A stretch of DNA of 64,000 nt from Glycine soja. Its lineage: Eukaryota > Streptophyta > Magnoliopsida > Fabales > Fabaceae. The DNA is taken from the NCBI RefSeq assembly GCF_004193775.1, contig NC_041009.1, positions 47,733,534 to 47,797,533 on the forward strand, given 5' to 3'. A model generated the notes under the pieces. That model worked only from the letters and a program-made list of their open reading frames with translations, searched no databases and was not told the DNA's origin. Positions 36,474 to 50,300 of this stretch are shown piece after piece. Position numbers and translations under genes: made by a program. The number at the start of each line of letters is the position of its first letter. Position 1 is the stretch's first letter.

Positions 36474-39400
36474 AAAAATGCGTTTTCAAAAGGAAATGTA
36501 TTTTTAGACTTGCTTAAAATTACATTCCTTGTCACCACATTTTCATTTTACCCAAAATGAGGTTCCTGATTTCAACTGAAAACACTAAAAACAAGATTTT
36601 ATTGTTTCCAATTTTTAATTCGTTTGGGAAAATATTTTCACTAAAAATGAAAACAGAAATCCAACTAAACATATTTCCATCACCATTTTCTATTTTCAGT
36701 TAAAATGAAAACAAAAAACAACCAAACTAAACACCCCCTAATTTTGTTTGTTTTTTTTAACTTGATATTTTTTATAAGTTAAATTTTTTATTAAATGAAT
36801 TAGATATATTTTTTTTGTTAGATTTTTTATCAAAAATTATTTTTTGTGATGCTGTCACATCTCACTCCACTTCACTAACTCCTATCTATCTATCTATATA
36901 TTTATGGGATGAGAAATTAAGCATACCATATTCGAGATAAAGAGTTTCAATAAACATAGTGAAGATAGATTCCAAACATTTTTTTCTATCAAAATCAATG
37001 AGACATTATAAGACCTACTTTTTGTAGATAGATTCAAAATATTTTTAGAATCCCATCTGAAATGGCTTCAATCAATAAAATCATTGTCACTTTAATCTTG
37101 AAGGTTAAAAATGCATTAATGCTTACTCAATTCAGGTCGATAAGTTTATGTAATTAGTAGTCAATAGTATTTGATTTTTTAAAAATATATATTATATATT
37201 ACATATATTAATAATATTAATTTAATACAAATTAATAGATGAACAAGTTTAAATATTAAAACTCATGAATCAACTCAAAACTTAGCAAATTTGATTGGTT
37301 TAATTTGAATCTGATCCAAACATAAAAATTATCCAACTCAAATTATTTAAATTGGTTTGAATCAATTTGGGTTGGTAGGTCACTCGTACCGTTTTTCATC
37401 CCTACACCAGTTCAAGTCAATTGTTTCTTAAAAAGTTCTTAAAACATGTTGATATATAAACACATAAAGGTGAGTAAAACCAAATAATGTGGGACATAAA
37501 CCTTTTGAAATTTTCTCAAAACACAACATGTTTTAGCATGATACACAAAACTCGTAGGTACATGCATATATTTTTTTTCTTTCAAAACAAAAACGAATCT
37601 GATACATAGTAGTATAAGATTTTTTTTTTTTAAACTAATACTTGAAAATCTATATACAAATTTTATATTCATAATACTTCACTCATAAAAAACATATCCA
37701 TTAATACTTCAATCACCAAAGCAAATATAGTAGTTAAAAAAGATGACACGTCAAATATAATTTTTTTTTTTGTTATATGAAGCTCTTTTCTTCTAGAATT
37801 CACTTTTCAAAACTTGAAAAAAAAAAGATATTTTTATTTGCATAAAATATAATATAATTAATAAAAAATCTAGTAACAAACGTCGACCTAAAGTTAATTT
37901 AAAGAATAATAAATGTAGGGGAAGCATATGAATTGAAAAAGAAAAAAAAGGTCAATCCAACTAATGTGTACGTTTCTTTGTGAGAGCTTGATAGTGTTGA
38001 TTTAGAGCCGAAAGCAATAATGCATAGGTATGTCAGATAAATTTTAAATCTCAGGTCACAATTGCGACTAAATAAGCTTCATTTGTCACTCAAATTTCCA
38101 TGGTGTTAATGAAAAGCAAATCAATTGTGAATTTGTGATCATATGTCAAAAAGTATCATGGTTGCCTGAAATTTAAAGTAGTCATTACATAAAGGGGACA
38201 ACAAATATCTATATGTCCAAATAATGGGGAGAAAAAATTATTTTCAGGCCACTTGCAGTCATTGAAATTTCTCGATCACAAACGTACATAATAGTTTTGA
38301 AAATATACCTAAAGAAAAGGAAAGTCAGATAACTTCTCTAATTCGTACGAGTTAAGAAAGTCCTTGCTAGTGTTCCTTTCTATTTTATTAGTGTTTAAGA
38401 AATGAAAGATATTAAAGAAAAATAGGGAAGGAAGAGGAGTAAAGATGAGAGTGCCTTTTTTTCATATCTTTTATTTGTTAAAAGAAAATCTTAATTCAGG
38501 GACAAACTACTTAAAAAAAATTCAGGTACAAACCGACATTAAATATGGTCACTTTTTATAATAGGATTTTGAATCTTATTTTATCAAATTGCAGTGAATT
38601 AGTTCATTCTATTAGACTCAACCTCACTGTTTGTTATATGATAGAAAATAGCTAGATTTTAGAAACAATATTTAATTATAGAATATGAACAAATAGTAAA
38701 ATAATTAACAGAAGATTGGAATTTAAAGTTTTAAATAAAGGCAACTAAAATAAGATAAAATTTTAAAATAAAACAAGAATAATGTGAGGAATCTGAAAAG
38801 ATATGAAATGTCAATAGCCTCACCTTTTTTTTTAGATTAATATTCATTCAGAGTATTTTTGTTAATAAATTTGATTGATTATTTTTTAGTAGGAATTTGA
38901 TTTCAACTCAAACTAATTACATGTTGTTATTAGCCTCACTCTAGTTATATATGTTTAAATTTATTTATTTATTTATTTATTTTTCAACCTTTAAATATTT
39001 TCTAGATCACTCGTAATGTTTATATTAATAGATAAATATTCCAATAAAGGTTATACTAATGAACAAGCCTAATAAGTAATAACCAATATTTTATTTGTTG
39101 TTAGATTTGACTCTTCGAAAATATGAAGTGAGAGTGAGGTAACTATTTATTAGAATTTTTTTTTCTTTGACAGATTGATTAGAAAATTTTAATAGTTTCA
39201 TATTTTTCACTTTTAACCATTTTTTTTATTATTTAACGACAAATACTTCTTGCTTTAAAATGCATCAAACTTTTTTGAAGATGACAAAAATTAAAAACAT
39301 TACTTTTGTAGAAATAGATCTAGCTTGATTTTTTAAAATTTCAATTTTAGTATTAATTTTCTCTCACTTTTAGATCATACTGATTATTTTTTTTAGATAA

Positions 39401-41399
39401 AGATCATACTGATTATTGACTATGTTTTTTTTTCATACATTAAAATTATTTATTAACGTGTTTCCATATTGAGAATGAGTGTGCACATTGTTTTTTTACT
39501 AAATTATATTGAATGAAAAATATATCTTAGTTCTAAAACTAAATTTACGAATAAAGATTCTTTACACGTTTTTAATATTAAAAACTCTTATTAATCACAT
39601 TGTTAATCAGGACCAATGGTTATATATATCTCATGACAAATATAATCCATTTATAGGAATTCAACCTTGTTTTCCTTTAGGATTAGGTAGATTGTCTTTT
39701 TTTTTTAATAATAATTTTTTTTCTCACGCATCAATTAAGATTTGAATTCTTAATCACATTAAAGAGTCTCGATCCTAACCAGTTCAACTAACATATTTAT
39801 TTATTTATTTTTTATTATTATGTAACTAACATGGTTGGTTGAATCCTTCACTCATGTGTATTTTTTGGTATTAAGTATATATTTCAATTTCATCAATTAT
39901 AAGATACATATACTAATGCGACAAAATGCATAATTAAATGCCATTGTCACATCCAAGCTTTTTATTAGCAATGTTATCTTGGATATCATGCACAAATATC
40001 GCGGTACATGAGGTGCGGATTATTATTTATTTTTATTTATTTACTTTTAGATATTTTACTATTTTCGTACTAAAGTTTCGTGTTTTTTTTTTTTAATTCA
40101 ACGGCATACACTTAATATTTTTTTTTCAATTCACAATTATTATCGTGTTTTCTTTATAATCTCACATTTTTAAGGTGCATGTGCTCGAAACTCCCAATAT
40201 TGGTAACTAAAGTTTTTTCTTCTTGTAATATTGGTAAATAAAGTTGTGTATACTACCTTATTTGTTATGTAAGATAATTTTCATTTGTGAATTTTTATAA
40301 AATCTTCCTCTAAAAATATGGTGCTTAATTAATTAAAATATAGTTTCTTCAATCATTAGTTGAAAATGGAGACAAAGGCAGTAGCTTACATGTAAATAGA
40401 TTAACATGAGGCAATTTTTTGTTTTCTGAGGTGAGAAGTATATGAATTTAATAAGAGTGAAGTGGTTTAAAAATAAGGCATATTGGCTTGGCTAGGTCCA
40501 AAAGGGTAAGTAAGTTAACATGACCCGAACAATTCTTCATCTCACTTGAACAATTCCTCACTCGTACGCCTCGTTGATTTTTGGGGCAATTCTTCATCCC
40601 ATTCTTTCAATGATCAAGTAACAACAGTTTAGCGTAATGTGCCCAACACTAACATATACTCATATGGATCTACATCCTGTTGCATATTTTTATTAACACT
40701 GTTTCTAATTACCTAACGTTTACATGGGATTTATTAAATTAGAAATAAGACTCGTTGAATTAAAAAAAATCTTATTTAATAAGACTCCTATAAATTTTAA
40801 TTAATAATAAAAAAACATTATTAATCGTTGAACTCAGTCTCATTAATAAAACCTATATCGTTTTATGGGATCCATAGATCAAATTATCAATCTTTTTTTA
40901 TAATAAAAAGTTATGTGAAACTAATATAGAAAACGTCTAACTAATGTTTTGATTATCTTTCTACAAAGCTTTATTGTTTTGTTTTTTCGATTTTACACGT
41001 TAACCGGCTCAAAATTCAAACGTCTCACTCAGTGGCCGAAAACAATGCCCACGAGGCTCGGAAATTAAGAGATTTGTTATTATTTTCTCTAAAATGGAGT
41101 ATTTTTTTTAATAATCTTGCATCCTTTCTTTAATATAGAATATTAAATAAAAATGAACAGAATTATTAGTTTATTATTACTTCATATACTTTTGGTAATA
41201 AAAAATAAATACAATTAATTTTGAAAAAAATATATAGCACATTATAAAATAATTTCATATTATCATTCGATCACAAATTATTATATATAATAAAATTGTT
41301 AACTTTTATGATAATCACTATAAAAGACATATCAATAATTATTTGTGATTGTATAAATAAATTATTGATAATGTAAAATTAGTTTACACCATCACTACA
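36474..41399. other. Long AT-rich gap without a recognisable gene
   Basis: No gene was recognised. At 36474-36740 a stretch rich in AAAATGAAAAC words ends in CCAAACTAAACACCCCCTA, a sequence type often seen at ends of dispersed plant elements; it directly abuts the broken trnR. The rest is AT-rich with homopolymer runs. Open frames here are short and have no recognisable domains. Confidence 0.45.
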
Positions 41400-41409
41400 T
41401 GACTATTAA
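41400..41409. repeat. MULE target-site duplication, left
   Basis: TGACTATTAA, identical to 44415-44424 on the other side of the element. Confidence 0.85.
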
Positions 41410-41698
41410 GAATTTTTTACATAAATAATAATGAAAATTTATTATTTATCCAAATGATGCAAGTCAACTATTATTTATTTCCATGTCACAAATTGGTTTT
41501 CCCAAATCGATTTCTCATCTCTTTTTTTTATTTTAATTGTGAAATCTATTTCCCACAAACCAATTTCACAACGCTTTTTTAATTTAGCATTAAGCAAGCT
41601 AATGCTAAATACATATTCAACCACATTCACAAAGACCTTTCACTATATAATTGTATTTCATTGTAAACTTTGTAATTATAACATCTCTTCATTTTTGT

Positions 41699-41860
41699 GA
41701 ATTTTTGACATAAACAATACAAAAAAATTATTATTTACCCAAATGATTAAAGCCAATTATTATTTAAATCCATGTTACAAATCATTGTTCATATGTAAGA
41801 AATCGATTCTCCCCAAATTGATTTCTTACCTTTCTTTTATTTTTATTTTTTGATTTTGGC
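41699..41860. repeat. Second, inner copy of the MULE left terminal repeat
   Basis: It begins GAATTTTTGACATAAACAAT and follows the same order of words as 41410-41580 (TTATTATTT-CCCAAATGAT, CCATGTTACAAAT, AAATCGATT, ATTTCTTACC-like), in direct orientation with a 289 bp offset. It shows that the left end of the element carries a tandem duplication of its terminal repeat. Confidence 0.75.
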
Positions 41861-42369
41861 ATTAAGAAACCGGTTCCTAGAGAATCGATTTCTTAACATG
41901 TTTTATTTTTTTCATAACAATCTTACTACATCGGTTCCTAACGATGTCGTAAGGCATTTTTTTAAAATGTAGATCATAATGTGTTTTTCTTTCTCGTTTA
42001 TTAATTTGAGTTTTTTTAATTATTATTTAAAAATTATCTATTTTTGTTTGGTTTTTATTTTAATTTATTTGAGTTTTTTTATTTTGTTTATTTTATTTAT
42101 TTATTTTGCACAAAATTATACGAGGAGGTACAAGAACAACCCCCTCAAAAAATTAATTATCAATATGGGTGAGTGTCAAACTTTTTTCTCTTCATATTAA
42201 ATATTACTTCATTTTGTATTATTCACAATAATGAAATTATATGTTTATAGCTACTCAACATATGCAAAGACAGAGCATACGTTCAATTATTTCTACAACA
42301 TCTACAACATGTTGAGGGGGGAAGCAGATTAAACAATTAATTGCTTAGCAAGATTCCGCGAGAAAAATA

Positions 42370-43090
42370 GATTATCGCTTGGGATAGTGACCGACAATGG
42401 GGACACATGACCACTAATCTTGCTAAGTCAATTAATTTCGTACTCAAGAAATCTGTCAATAGGTGCGCTAGTAAAATCCACACATGTATGGTGTAATGCA
42501 TTGTTCAACAAAAGAAGGAGAGAAATCACAACAATACTTGCATTTAGCAAAGTTTATACAAAATTACTAAACAAGGTCATCAAATACGCACTTAGAAAGA
42601 TAAACACTCATAATGTTCTTAAGTTCGATCAATGTGACACATAGTTCTAGGTCCAAGAGAGAAAAAACTTGAGAGAGGTTAGTCTGTTGGAGATTTCACA
42701 GTCAGGCCGGATGAAAGGTGGTGAGACTATGACAAATTTCATAAGTTGTACATGTCTTGTTCTCATGTTGCTGCTGCTTGTAAGCATGCTCATCATTAGT
42801 ACAAAAACTACATACATCCTGTGTATATGTTAGAAAGTGTCTCCAACATATACAAATGATTGGTTGGAGAATTGTGCAACGAAGCTTATTGGTCACTGTG
42901 TCATGAGCCAATGATCTCTCCTGACCTAGAAAAGAACATAAAATAAGTATTAAGGGTCGTCTTATCTCTACTCATATCACACCAAAATGGATATTTGAGA
43001 ACCAAATCAACTAAATCAATGTTCCGTGTGTCACATTGTAGGTCATACAAAAAAAACTTGCTTTCACCGTGTAAGTTCAAGCCAATAACA
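42370..43090 (+). pseudogene. Decayed MuDR-type transposase
   Basis: Spread over several plus-strand frames are blocks typical of plant Mutator transposases: DRQWGHMTTNLAKSIN (about 42385-42432), ALVKSTH followed by ALFNKRRREITTIL (about 42460-42540), NTHNVLKFDQ (about 42604), a SWIM zinc-finger core YMSCSHVAAACKH (about 42745-42785), and a CCHC knuckle CSVCHIVGHTKKTC (about 43020-43065). Stops and frameshifts interrupt every block, so no active protein can be made. The N-terminal and catalytic DDE part upstream of 42370 could not be followed. It lies inside the element bounded by 41410 and 44414. Confidence 0.85.
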
Positions 43091-43729
43091 TTGAATGCAT
43101 GTCATATTATTTGTGTTTGTAAAATGTTGTTGTATTGATTCAAATTTAAATATTTTACTTCAATTGAATTTGTTTCTATATTTTTAATCTTCTTTTGATT
43201 GTTTGCTACATGCTCTTTTTATTTTTATTATCATTTATATTTTTTCAACTTATTTTTAATAGGTTAAATGTTTTTATTAAATTAAATTTTGAAAATCAAA
43301 TAAAATGAACTTTTATCATTAACTTAATTTTTTTCTAATTTAAAAAGTGAGTTTTAAAATTTTATTCAATGTTACTTTCTTTTCAGTAATTCAAAATATT
43401 TGATATGTATAAATATCGTAAGTGATATTATTTCATAGGAAAAATATTTGATGAGAATTTGCAATGTTATTATCAAACATCTGGGGAGAGAAAAAAATAA
43501 TTATAAAAAATATAACTTTTAAAAAATTTATGATATGATAAAAAAAATAAAATATGTTAATAAGTAGGTAAAAAATGTAACTAATGAGTTTGATCTATAA
43601 TCAGTTATAGATTTTATTTTTAACTTTAATTTAATCTATTTAAAAGTTTAACTTGATCTATTAATCATTTTAAACATGTATTTTATATTCAAGTTTTTAC
43701 ACAAGTGTACATAAATTATATTCTTTTAA

Positions 43730-43732
<3 letters not shown>

Positions 43733-43782
<50 letters not shown>
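43733..43782. repeat. (TA)n microsatellite inside the MULE
   Basis: An uninterrupted TA run of about 50 bases. Confidence 0.95.
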
Positions 43783-43784
<2 letters not shown>

Positions 43785-44414
43785 TAAACTAAAAAAATTT
43801 GAATAAGTTAAAACAAAAAAACACTAAATTTTCTTTAAAAAAAGTTGTAGCAAAAAAATAAAAAAACAAACATATTTTTTTTAAAAAACAAAGGTAACAA
43901 AAATTTAGAAAAATATTTTAAAAAATAAAAAAAACCCAACTAAATAAATAAACGAAAAAAATTCTGACCTATGTTTTTTTTATAAAAAAATACGTCACTT
44001 TTATTAACAAAGTATATATATGAATGAAAAAGTACTTATGTTTTTAAACTTATTTTTTTAATAAAATAAATAATTTTATATTTTTTATAATCTAATATAA
44101 GTATTTTGTATTGATTTGGTCAATGCTAAACTTTTTTATATATGATATTACTTTTATATCAAATATGCTCATGTATTTAACTTAGCTTGACCAACACTAA
44201 ATTTAAAATAACACTATCAATTCTTAGAGAATCGATTTCACAACTAAAATAAAAATAAAAAGAGGTTAGAAAATAAAAAGAGGTGAGAAATGAGTTTGGG
44301 AGAAACTGATTTCTCACTTATAAATAATCATTTATATCATAAATATAAATAATATTTGACTTGTATTATTTGGATAAATAATAAAGTTTTTTTTTATTAT
44401 TTATGTAAAAATTC

Positions 44415-44424
44415 TGACTATTAA
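44415..44424. repeat. MULE target-site duplication, right
   Basis: TGACTATTAA, identical to 41400-41409. Confidence 0.85.
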
Positions 44425-47031
44425 ACTCATTGGTTTTTGCGAACATAAAGTATTTTAATGTTACGTTTTAGGATTACTTAAATGTTATTGAATTGGTAAA
44501 AAAATATGAATTAAGAAAATAATCTATTAATTAGTTAATTACTACTAATATATATTAGGTAATAAAAATATAATTAATATTAAATATTTGATAACCACCC
44601 TAGATCACACCCTTAGTGAAGCTAATCAGGTGCAGATAGCCTTGCCAAAGTGGGAACTATGCATCCAAAGTCCAATATAGATTTTTCATGAGCCTCCTCA
44701 CTCTCCGTCAGGATTCAGGGGGTCTGGCCCTCATATTTTTCGTGTCTTGAATAAAATGGTATCATTTGAATTTTGTCTTTCTTATAATTTTTGTTGCAAA
44801 ATCTTTAATAATTTATTCAAAATCATTTTTTTAAAAAGTTATTTTCGATAGAAATAAAAAAATATTTAATTTATCTCGTGACATAAAAAATTTCAAATAA
44901 AATTTTTACAATTCCAAATTTGATAAACTTTTTTTTCTTCAGTATATACAATGGATGGTAACAACAATAGTTAATCTTATTTTATAAGTTGTATTTGAAT
45001 TAGGAAAATACTTAATATGTTAAAATAACTCAGTATCATAAAGCTTCATTTTGATTCAATTGTGAAAACCTCTCTAATGACTTTTAATTATCCAAATAAG
45101 ATTTCATCATACAAAATCATAAGAATTATCATATTTTAGATAAGTTTTAATTTATATTGTTTTCTTTTATGCTTCTAACTTATCTATCTTTACATTTTAT
45201 TGATAAAATTGTTCATATATCATCACACATCCTTTTATTATTTTAAAAAATTATGGATACAATTTTGTTTATAAGTGAAACTACCATCATTAGTTGACTA
45301 ATTTTTGATAATTGTATCCCTAAAAAAATTACTAGAAATCATTTTATTTTTATAACATTTTTTATATAATTTAAAAATTGGATCATTTTAATTTTATTTT
45401 AATACCCATTTAAACTAAATATTTTTTTTGGTGTCTCTCTAAAAATGAGGTCATGGGTGGTCACCCACTTCAACCGTACTCAGGTCACCACTGTTTTTCA
45501 TTCATATGCTATAACCTATAGACACAATGTTTCTTCACGGGAGTTTATTTTCTTTTCCTATTTATTTTTTGTTTGGTTTTGCTTTGTTTTTTGTCATATG
45601 TAACAAAAAAAAAAGGTAGTACCATTCTTTTAGTCCCTAAAAAAGGATTAAAATGACATGTGTAAGAAGTAAAAGAGATTAAAATTAATATATATATATA
45701 GAGATTAGAGGTGGATCGAGATTTCAATAAAAGGAATGAAAACTACCATAAAAAGAATATTCATCTAACAAGTAACAAATAAGTACCATCAATTTCTATA
45801 CAAGAATATTCATAAATTGATATTCCAATACTTTAATTACATTAATATTTGGTTTAAAAAATTAAATTAATAATTAAATTAATTGTTTTTTATGTGGCAT
45901 GTCTTTAAGAGCCAATAACTCCTTCAATTGCAAAAAAATAATTTAACAATTAGAGTTTTTTTGGGTACAGTAACATCAGAGTTTAACAAAGCTCAAGAAA
46001 AATAAAAACTTAATATATAATAACTAAAATTAATAAAATACTACAGTATTTAGATAAAATTCATATACAAAAGATAAAATTATTATTGATTTTAAAATTT
46101 TAAAATTGAGGAAACAAAAACTGATTGGATAACAACTAAAATTTGATAAAATATAATATTTAAATATACTTTCCCAGAAAAAGATAAGATTGGTATTGAT
46201 TTTATAGTTTAGAAAAAAAAATTCAAGAGATAGAAATGATTATAGAATAACTAAAATTAGTAAAATATAATCTTCACATAAAATTTATTTTAAAAAAAAG
46301 ATAAATTATTATTAATTTTATAATTTAAAAAAGTCAGGAAGTAAAAACTAATTGTATAGTAACTAACATTGACAAAATATAATATGTAAAGAAGGTTTCC
46401 TAAAAAGAGATACCATTGTTATTGATATGATAGTATATATATTTGAAAAGTTATATATTAAAAAGATTCATTAAGAAAAACAATGGATTACCAATGAATT
46501 TAACCCATTGATTGAAGCAGATGTGTGATAGTTTTTGAATAATAGAAAAAGTACAATCAGTAAAAAAATAAATACAATTAATATTTTGTGAACATAAAAT
46601 ATCTAAATGGTAGGATTATTTAAATCTCATTTAATTGGTGAAAAAATATGAAAAGGATGAATTAAGACAAAATGAAATGATGAATTATTTAATTATTACT
46701 AATGCAGTACTGGACTAGTACATATTTTTTGGGATAAGGAATGGCCATGGTGTTAGCAAGAGCATGGTAACGTATAGGGGGGGGTGATCGTCGTTAATGG
46801 TTAATGGTACGCGCATCAATCAATGAATAAAATCATAAATATCTATTTTTGAAATAAAGATAGAATCAAGTTAAGTGCAATAATAGTGAATTTTCAATAA
46901 TCTTTTTTCATTTATAGTATTTTTAAAAAAGGAGCTAGAAATCTTATCCGAGAAAGCTTTTTTGGGGGGCATAAATAATAAATATAAAAAATGCTTGTGT
47001 TGTGTGTGGCAGGTCCTTCTCCGAAAAGGCC
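44425..47031. other. Gap between the MULE and the acetyltransferase-like gene
   Basis: AT-rich intergenic DNA with no recognisable gene. The last several hundred bases should contain the promoter of the plus-strand gene that starts at 47306. A short G run (GGGGGGGG) lies near 46779. Confidence 0.45.
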
Positions 47032-47039
47032 TATAAAAG
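47032..47039 (+). promoter_or_regulatory. TATA box of the acetyltransferase-like gene
   Basis: TATAAAAG, a strong TATA-box match, about 270 bp upstream of the ATG at 47306. This implies a 5' UTR of roughly 240 bases, which would include the (CTTT)n tract near 47140-47162. Confidence 0.5.
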
Positions 47040-47138
47040 CTGGGAAGAAGGGAAAAGAAGGCAAAGAACAAGTTGAAGGAAAAAAGACTCCTTCAACTAG
47101 TACTGCATTCTTTCTTTTCTTCAAGTAAGAAGAAGACT

Positions 47139-47163
47139 CTTTCTTTCTTTCTTTCTTTCTTTT
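47139..47163. repeat. (CTTT)n microsatellite in the predicted 5' UTR
   Basis: About six CTTT units. It falls between the TATA box at 47032 and the ATG at 47306, so it is probably transcribed as pyrimidine-rich leader sequence. Confidence 0.9.
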
Positions 47164-47305
47164 TTCCGAAGGATTCCCCATTCTCCTAATCAATAATTAT
47201 TATTATTTGTTTGATGTGATGTGATGTAATGGGAATATTATCATGTATGTATAAATAGATGGTAGCAAGAGGCATCAAGAGCAAAAGACATTGTTAATTT
47301 CGGAG

Positions 47306-50300
47306 ATGGCGAGTTACGAGGCTATTAAGAACTTTGATGATGATGATGATGAAGATGTGGAGATGGCACTCCCCCATAACCAGATCTCTGAATCAAGATC
47401 TGCCACTGTTTCTCCCACCATTGCCCAAACTACCCCGCTTCACCTTCACATCAACAACATTATTGAGGAACAACACATAATCGCAAGGCACCAACCTCAA
47501 CCCCAACCCAAATCTCCCCGTCTAGTTTCTCTTGATGTTTTTCGTGGTCTCACCGTCGCGGTAATCTCTCTCCTCCTCTTTCTCTTCCGTCTTTTATTCC
47601 TTTTTTTTTTCTTCAATAGAAAATAAATCATTAAATCTAATAAAGGGGAACCATTTTTTTTTTTAGCTGTCATGTTTAGTAAGATTTTTTGGTCACGCCT
47701 TTTTGTTTTTTCGGTGGGACCTCGACCTATTTCTATATATATATTTTTTTTGAGATTAATCTTTATCAAGAACTCAGTTACAAGTTATAGGAATATATTG
47801 TGTGAGAAATGAGGGTCTTTTTTAACAAGTTTAGCATGTGGTTGTTGGATAATAGTGTCAAATGCTAAGATGTTTCCTTCCTTACAACTTTGGGAAGAGC
47901 CAAACGACGTCGTTTGAGTCCTTTCCTCATTCCTTCCTTAGATTTGGACTTGGTGGTAGTCCAAAAATAATTGAAGTAACGAACCACTCACTACTGAGGC
48001 TTGACTCACCGGTGGTGCTTGTTTTGGAATTTTTAATGGTTATTATTGGAAGATTGATTCCTGGAGTTTTTTTTTTCTGGCTTTAATTTGTGATCCCAAA
48101 TTCAATTTGACTCCAAAACGCAAAGAGTGTGCACGTGTTGAAGTAATATTGCTTTACTTTGAAGGAAAGAATAGCGTTTGGTGTTTGTTACTCATTATTC
48201 ATCTCATCTCTTGTTATTCGGAAAACCGTCCATATAAATAGCACTGCTGCTACTTGCCTGTTCCGATCAACTTCCTCAATATTCTCCCTTTTTACTTTTA
48301 ACACAAACTATTATTATCTTCCACTACTTTTCATTCTTATTTAACATAAAAAATCTACCACCAACTTATTTTAAATATATTTAATTTTTTTATCTACTTA
48401 TTCTCATATATTAAATTGCATTTTTAATTATAAAATTGTTTTTTAATCACCCACCGTTTTTAGAGACTTTGGGTGATTTCTCTTTAGTCCTTTTGGAGAG
48501 CCGTCCATTTAAAGAGCATTACGGCTACTTGCCTTTTCGATCAAAATCTAACAATATTCTCTGATTATAATACTATTTACTTTTGTTAAAATAGATGTTG
48601 CTAGTATTTCTTTAAATCATAATTTCTATAATCCAAAGGGTTGGCCTTGAATAATCTATTTAACGAAAAATTTATATTTAAATTCTTTTTGTGTAAAAAT
48701 TTCCCTGGCACTGTGAATAAGATTACTCTCTGACCTAGTTGGTAAGTTAGGAAACACCATTAGTTAGGTTGGAGGACACATGTCTTTTACATAGGATAAA
48801 AAATCATAACATCTCTATTTGTTCTTAACTTCATCCTGTCTATTCACTTTTATCATTGTTCTTGTTCGTATTATCGTGTATTAATTAATTTTAATTACGT
48901 TTCTAATTCAAGTATGGTTTTAATTTCTTCTGTTTTTTCCCCACAAAATGCTTTAAGAAAAATAGGAGTAGTTTTTGCAATTATTGACTTGAGAAATAAA
49001 TAGTAGTATCCCAACTCCCAAGCGATTAAGTACTTTCGTGTCTTGTAACGGCCTCTTATTATTAGGTTTCCTTCCCGATTAATTATTTTTTGTTTGTATG
49101 TTATTGAACATATATGTTCAATTTTTAGAGAAAAAAAAGATTCTCCTAGTAACAATATAAATATTGATTATTACCAAATGAAAGTAAAAATACTACTACT
49201 TGTTTACAAGCCAAAAAAGGGCACTCTTGCGCTTCTTTTCTTTTTAGTTAATCAGAATTAACTAAAATCTCCATGGGATAAAATATATTATCACTCGTAA
49301 TGATGATAATAGTTGTTGAGCATTTTTGGCCACTCTCAAAACCGTTTGACTGTAAACGTCAGTATTTGCAAATATCAGTTCTGATTCGATCTCAGTTTCA
49401 CCTCTTTTCACGCATGGCACGAATTTGGTAGTTTTCTTTCATTCAACAAGGCCAGAAAAATAAATATTCTAAATGGATTATGTTACTAATACATCGTAGA
49501 AAGAGTGGTGGTGGTGGTGGCATAACGTGCAGTCGGTTAGATGTAATGCCGACTGGTCACCACTATGTCTTACTTTTGTATTACTTTATCAATTGGAGAT
49601 GACAAAGAAACGCAATGCTTCCCATTCGCTTTAGAAAATGGCATCATGCACACTTGATCATTTTAACACGTTAGAAGTAACATGCATATCCTATGTTGTT
49701 GGCAAATATGCATCATTCAATAACAAGTCTATTATTATAATAAATGAATTTTATGCAACTTATGACATTTGTAAATCCATTATTTCCTATGTGGAATTCT
49801 TTGACTTTAGAACTTGATTGGTGCGCCTAATAAAAATGGACTGGGTAGGATAAGCTGCCCTATCTAGCCATATAGTGTAAGTTATGCTATTTGCTGGTAA
49901 GCATGACCAAACCACTGGATCTTTGATGAAGATGAAGATAAAATTGCAATGACCTTAAAGGATAAGATTAATCTAAGGATTCAATAATCTCTCAATATCA
50001 AACTAATGGGACTCCCGCTAAACCTTTCATATTTAGGCAGAAAGGAACGTGTGTATTACAAACTTAGGATCTTTGATTTCCTTTTCATTTTATTGCATTT
50101 TCTTACTGAATTTATCAATCTTTATGCAGCTTATGATACTTGTTGATGATGCTGGCGGACTCATTCCTGCACTCAATCATTCACCATGGAATGGTTTAAC
50201 GCTAGCTGATTATGTCATGCCATTTTTCCTATTTATTGTTGGTGTTTCGCTTGCACTCACATACAAGGTATTCAATTGAATCTGTTGTATAAATTAACAA

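Larger units (their letters stand above)
41410..44414 (+). mobile_element. Mutator-like element (MULE), 3.0 kb, with TIRs and 10 bp target duplication
   Basis: The left end starts GAATTTTTTACATAAATAAT (41410) and the reverse complement of the right end starts GAATTTTTACATAAATAATA (from 44414). The two ends align for more than 100 bases, sharing TTTATTATTTATCCAAAT and CAAGTCAA-TATTATTTAT. A perfect direct repeat TGACTATTAA flanks them at 41400-41409 and 44415-44424, a target duplication within the 8-11 bp Mutator range. A second, direct copy of the terminal repeat begins at 41699. The interior holds a decayed MuDR-type transposase. An internal (TA)n tract lies at 43733-43782. The clean target duplication with a dead coding region suggests insertion as a non-autonomous copy or later decay. 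Confidence 0.9.

Noticed and set aside
42420..42644. 74-codon open frame as an independent small gene
   Set aside because: Its residues align with the middle of MuDR-type transposases, and it lies between the terminal repeats of the MULE, so it is a piece of the dead transposase.
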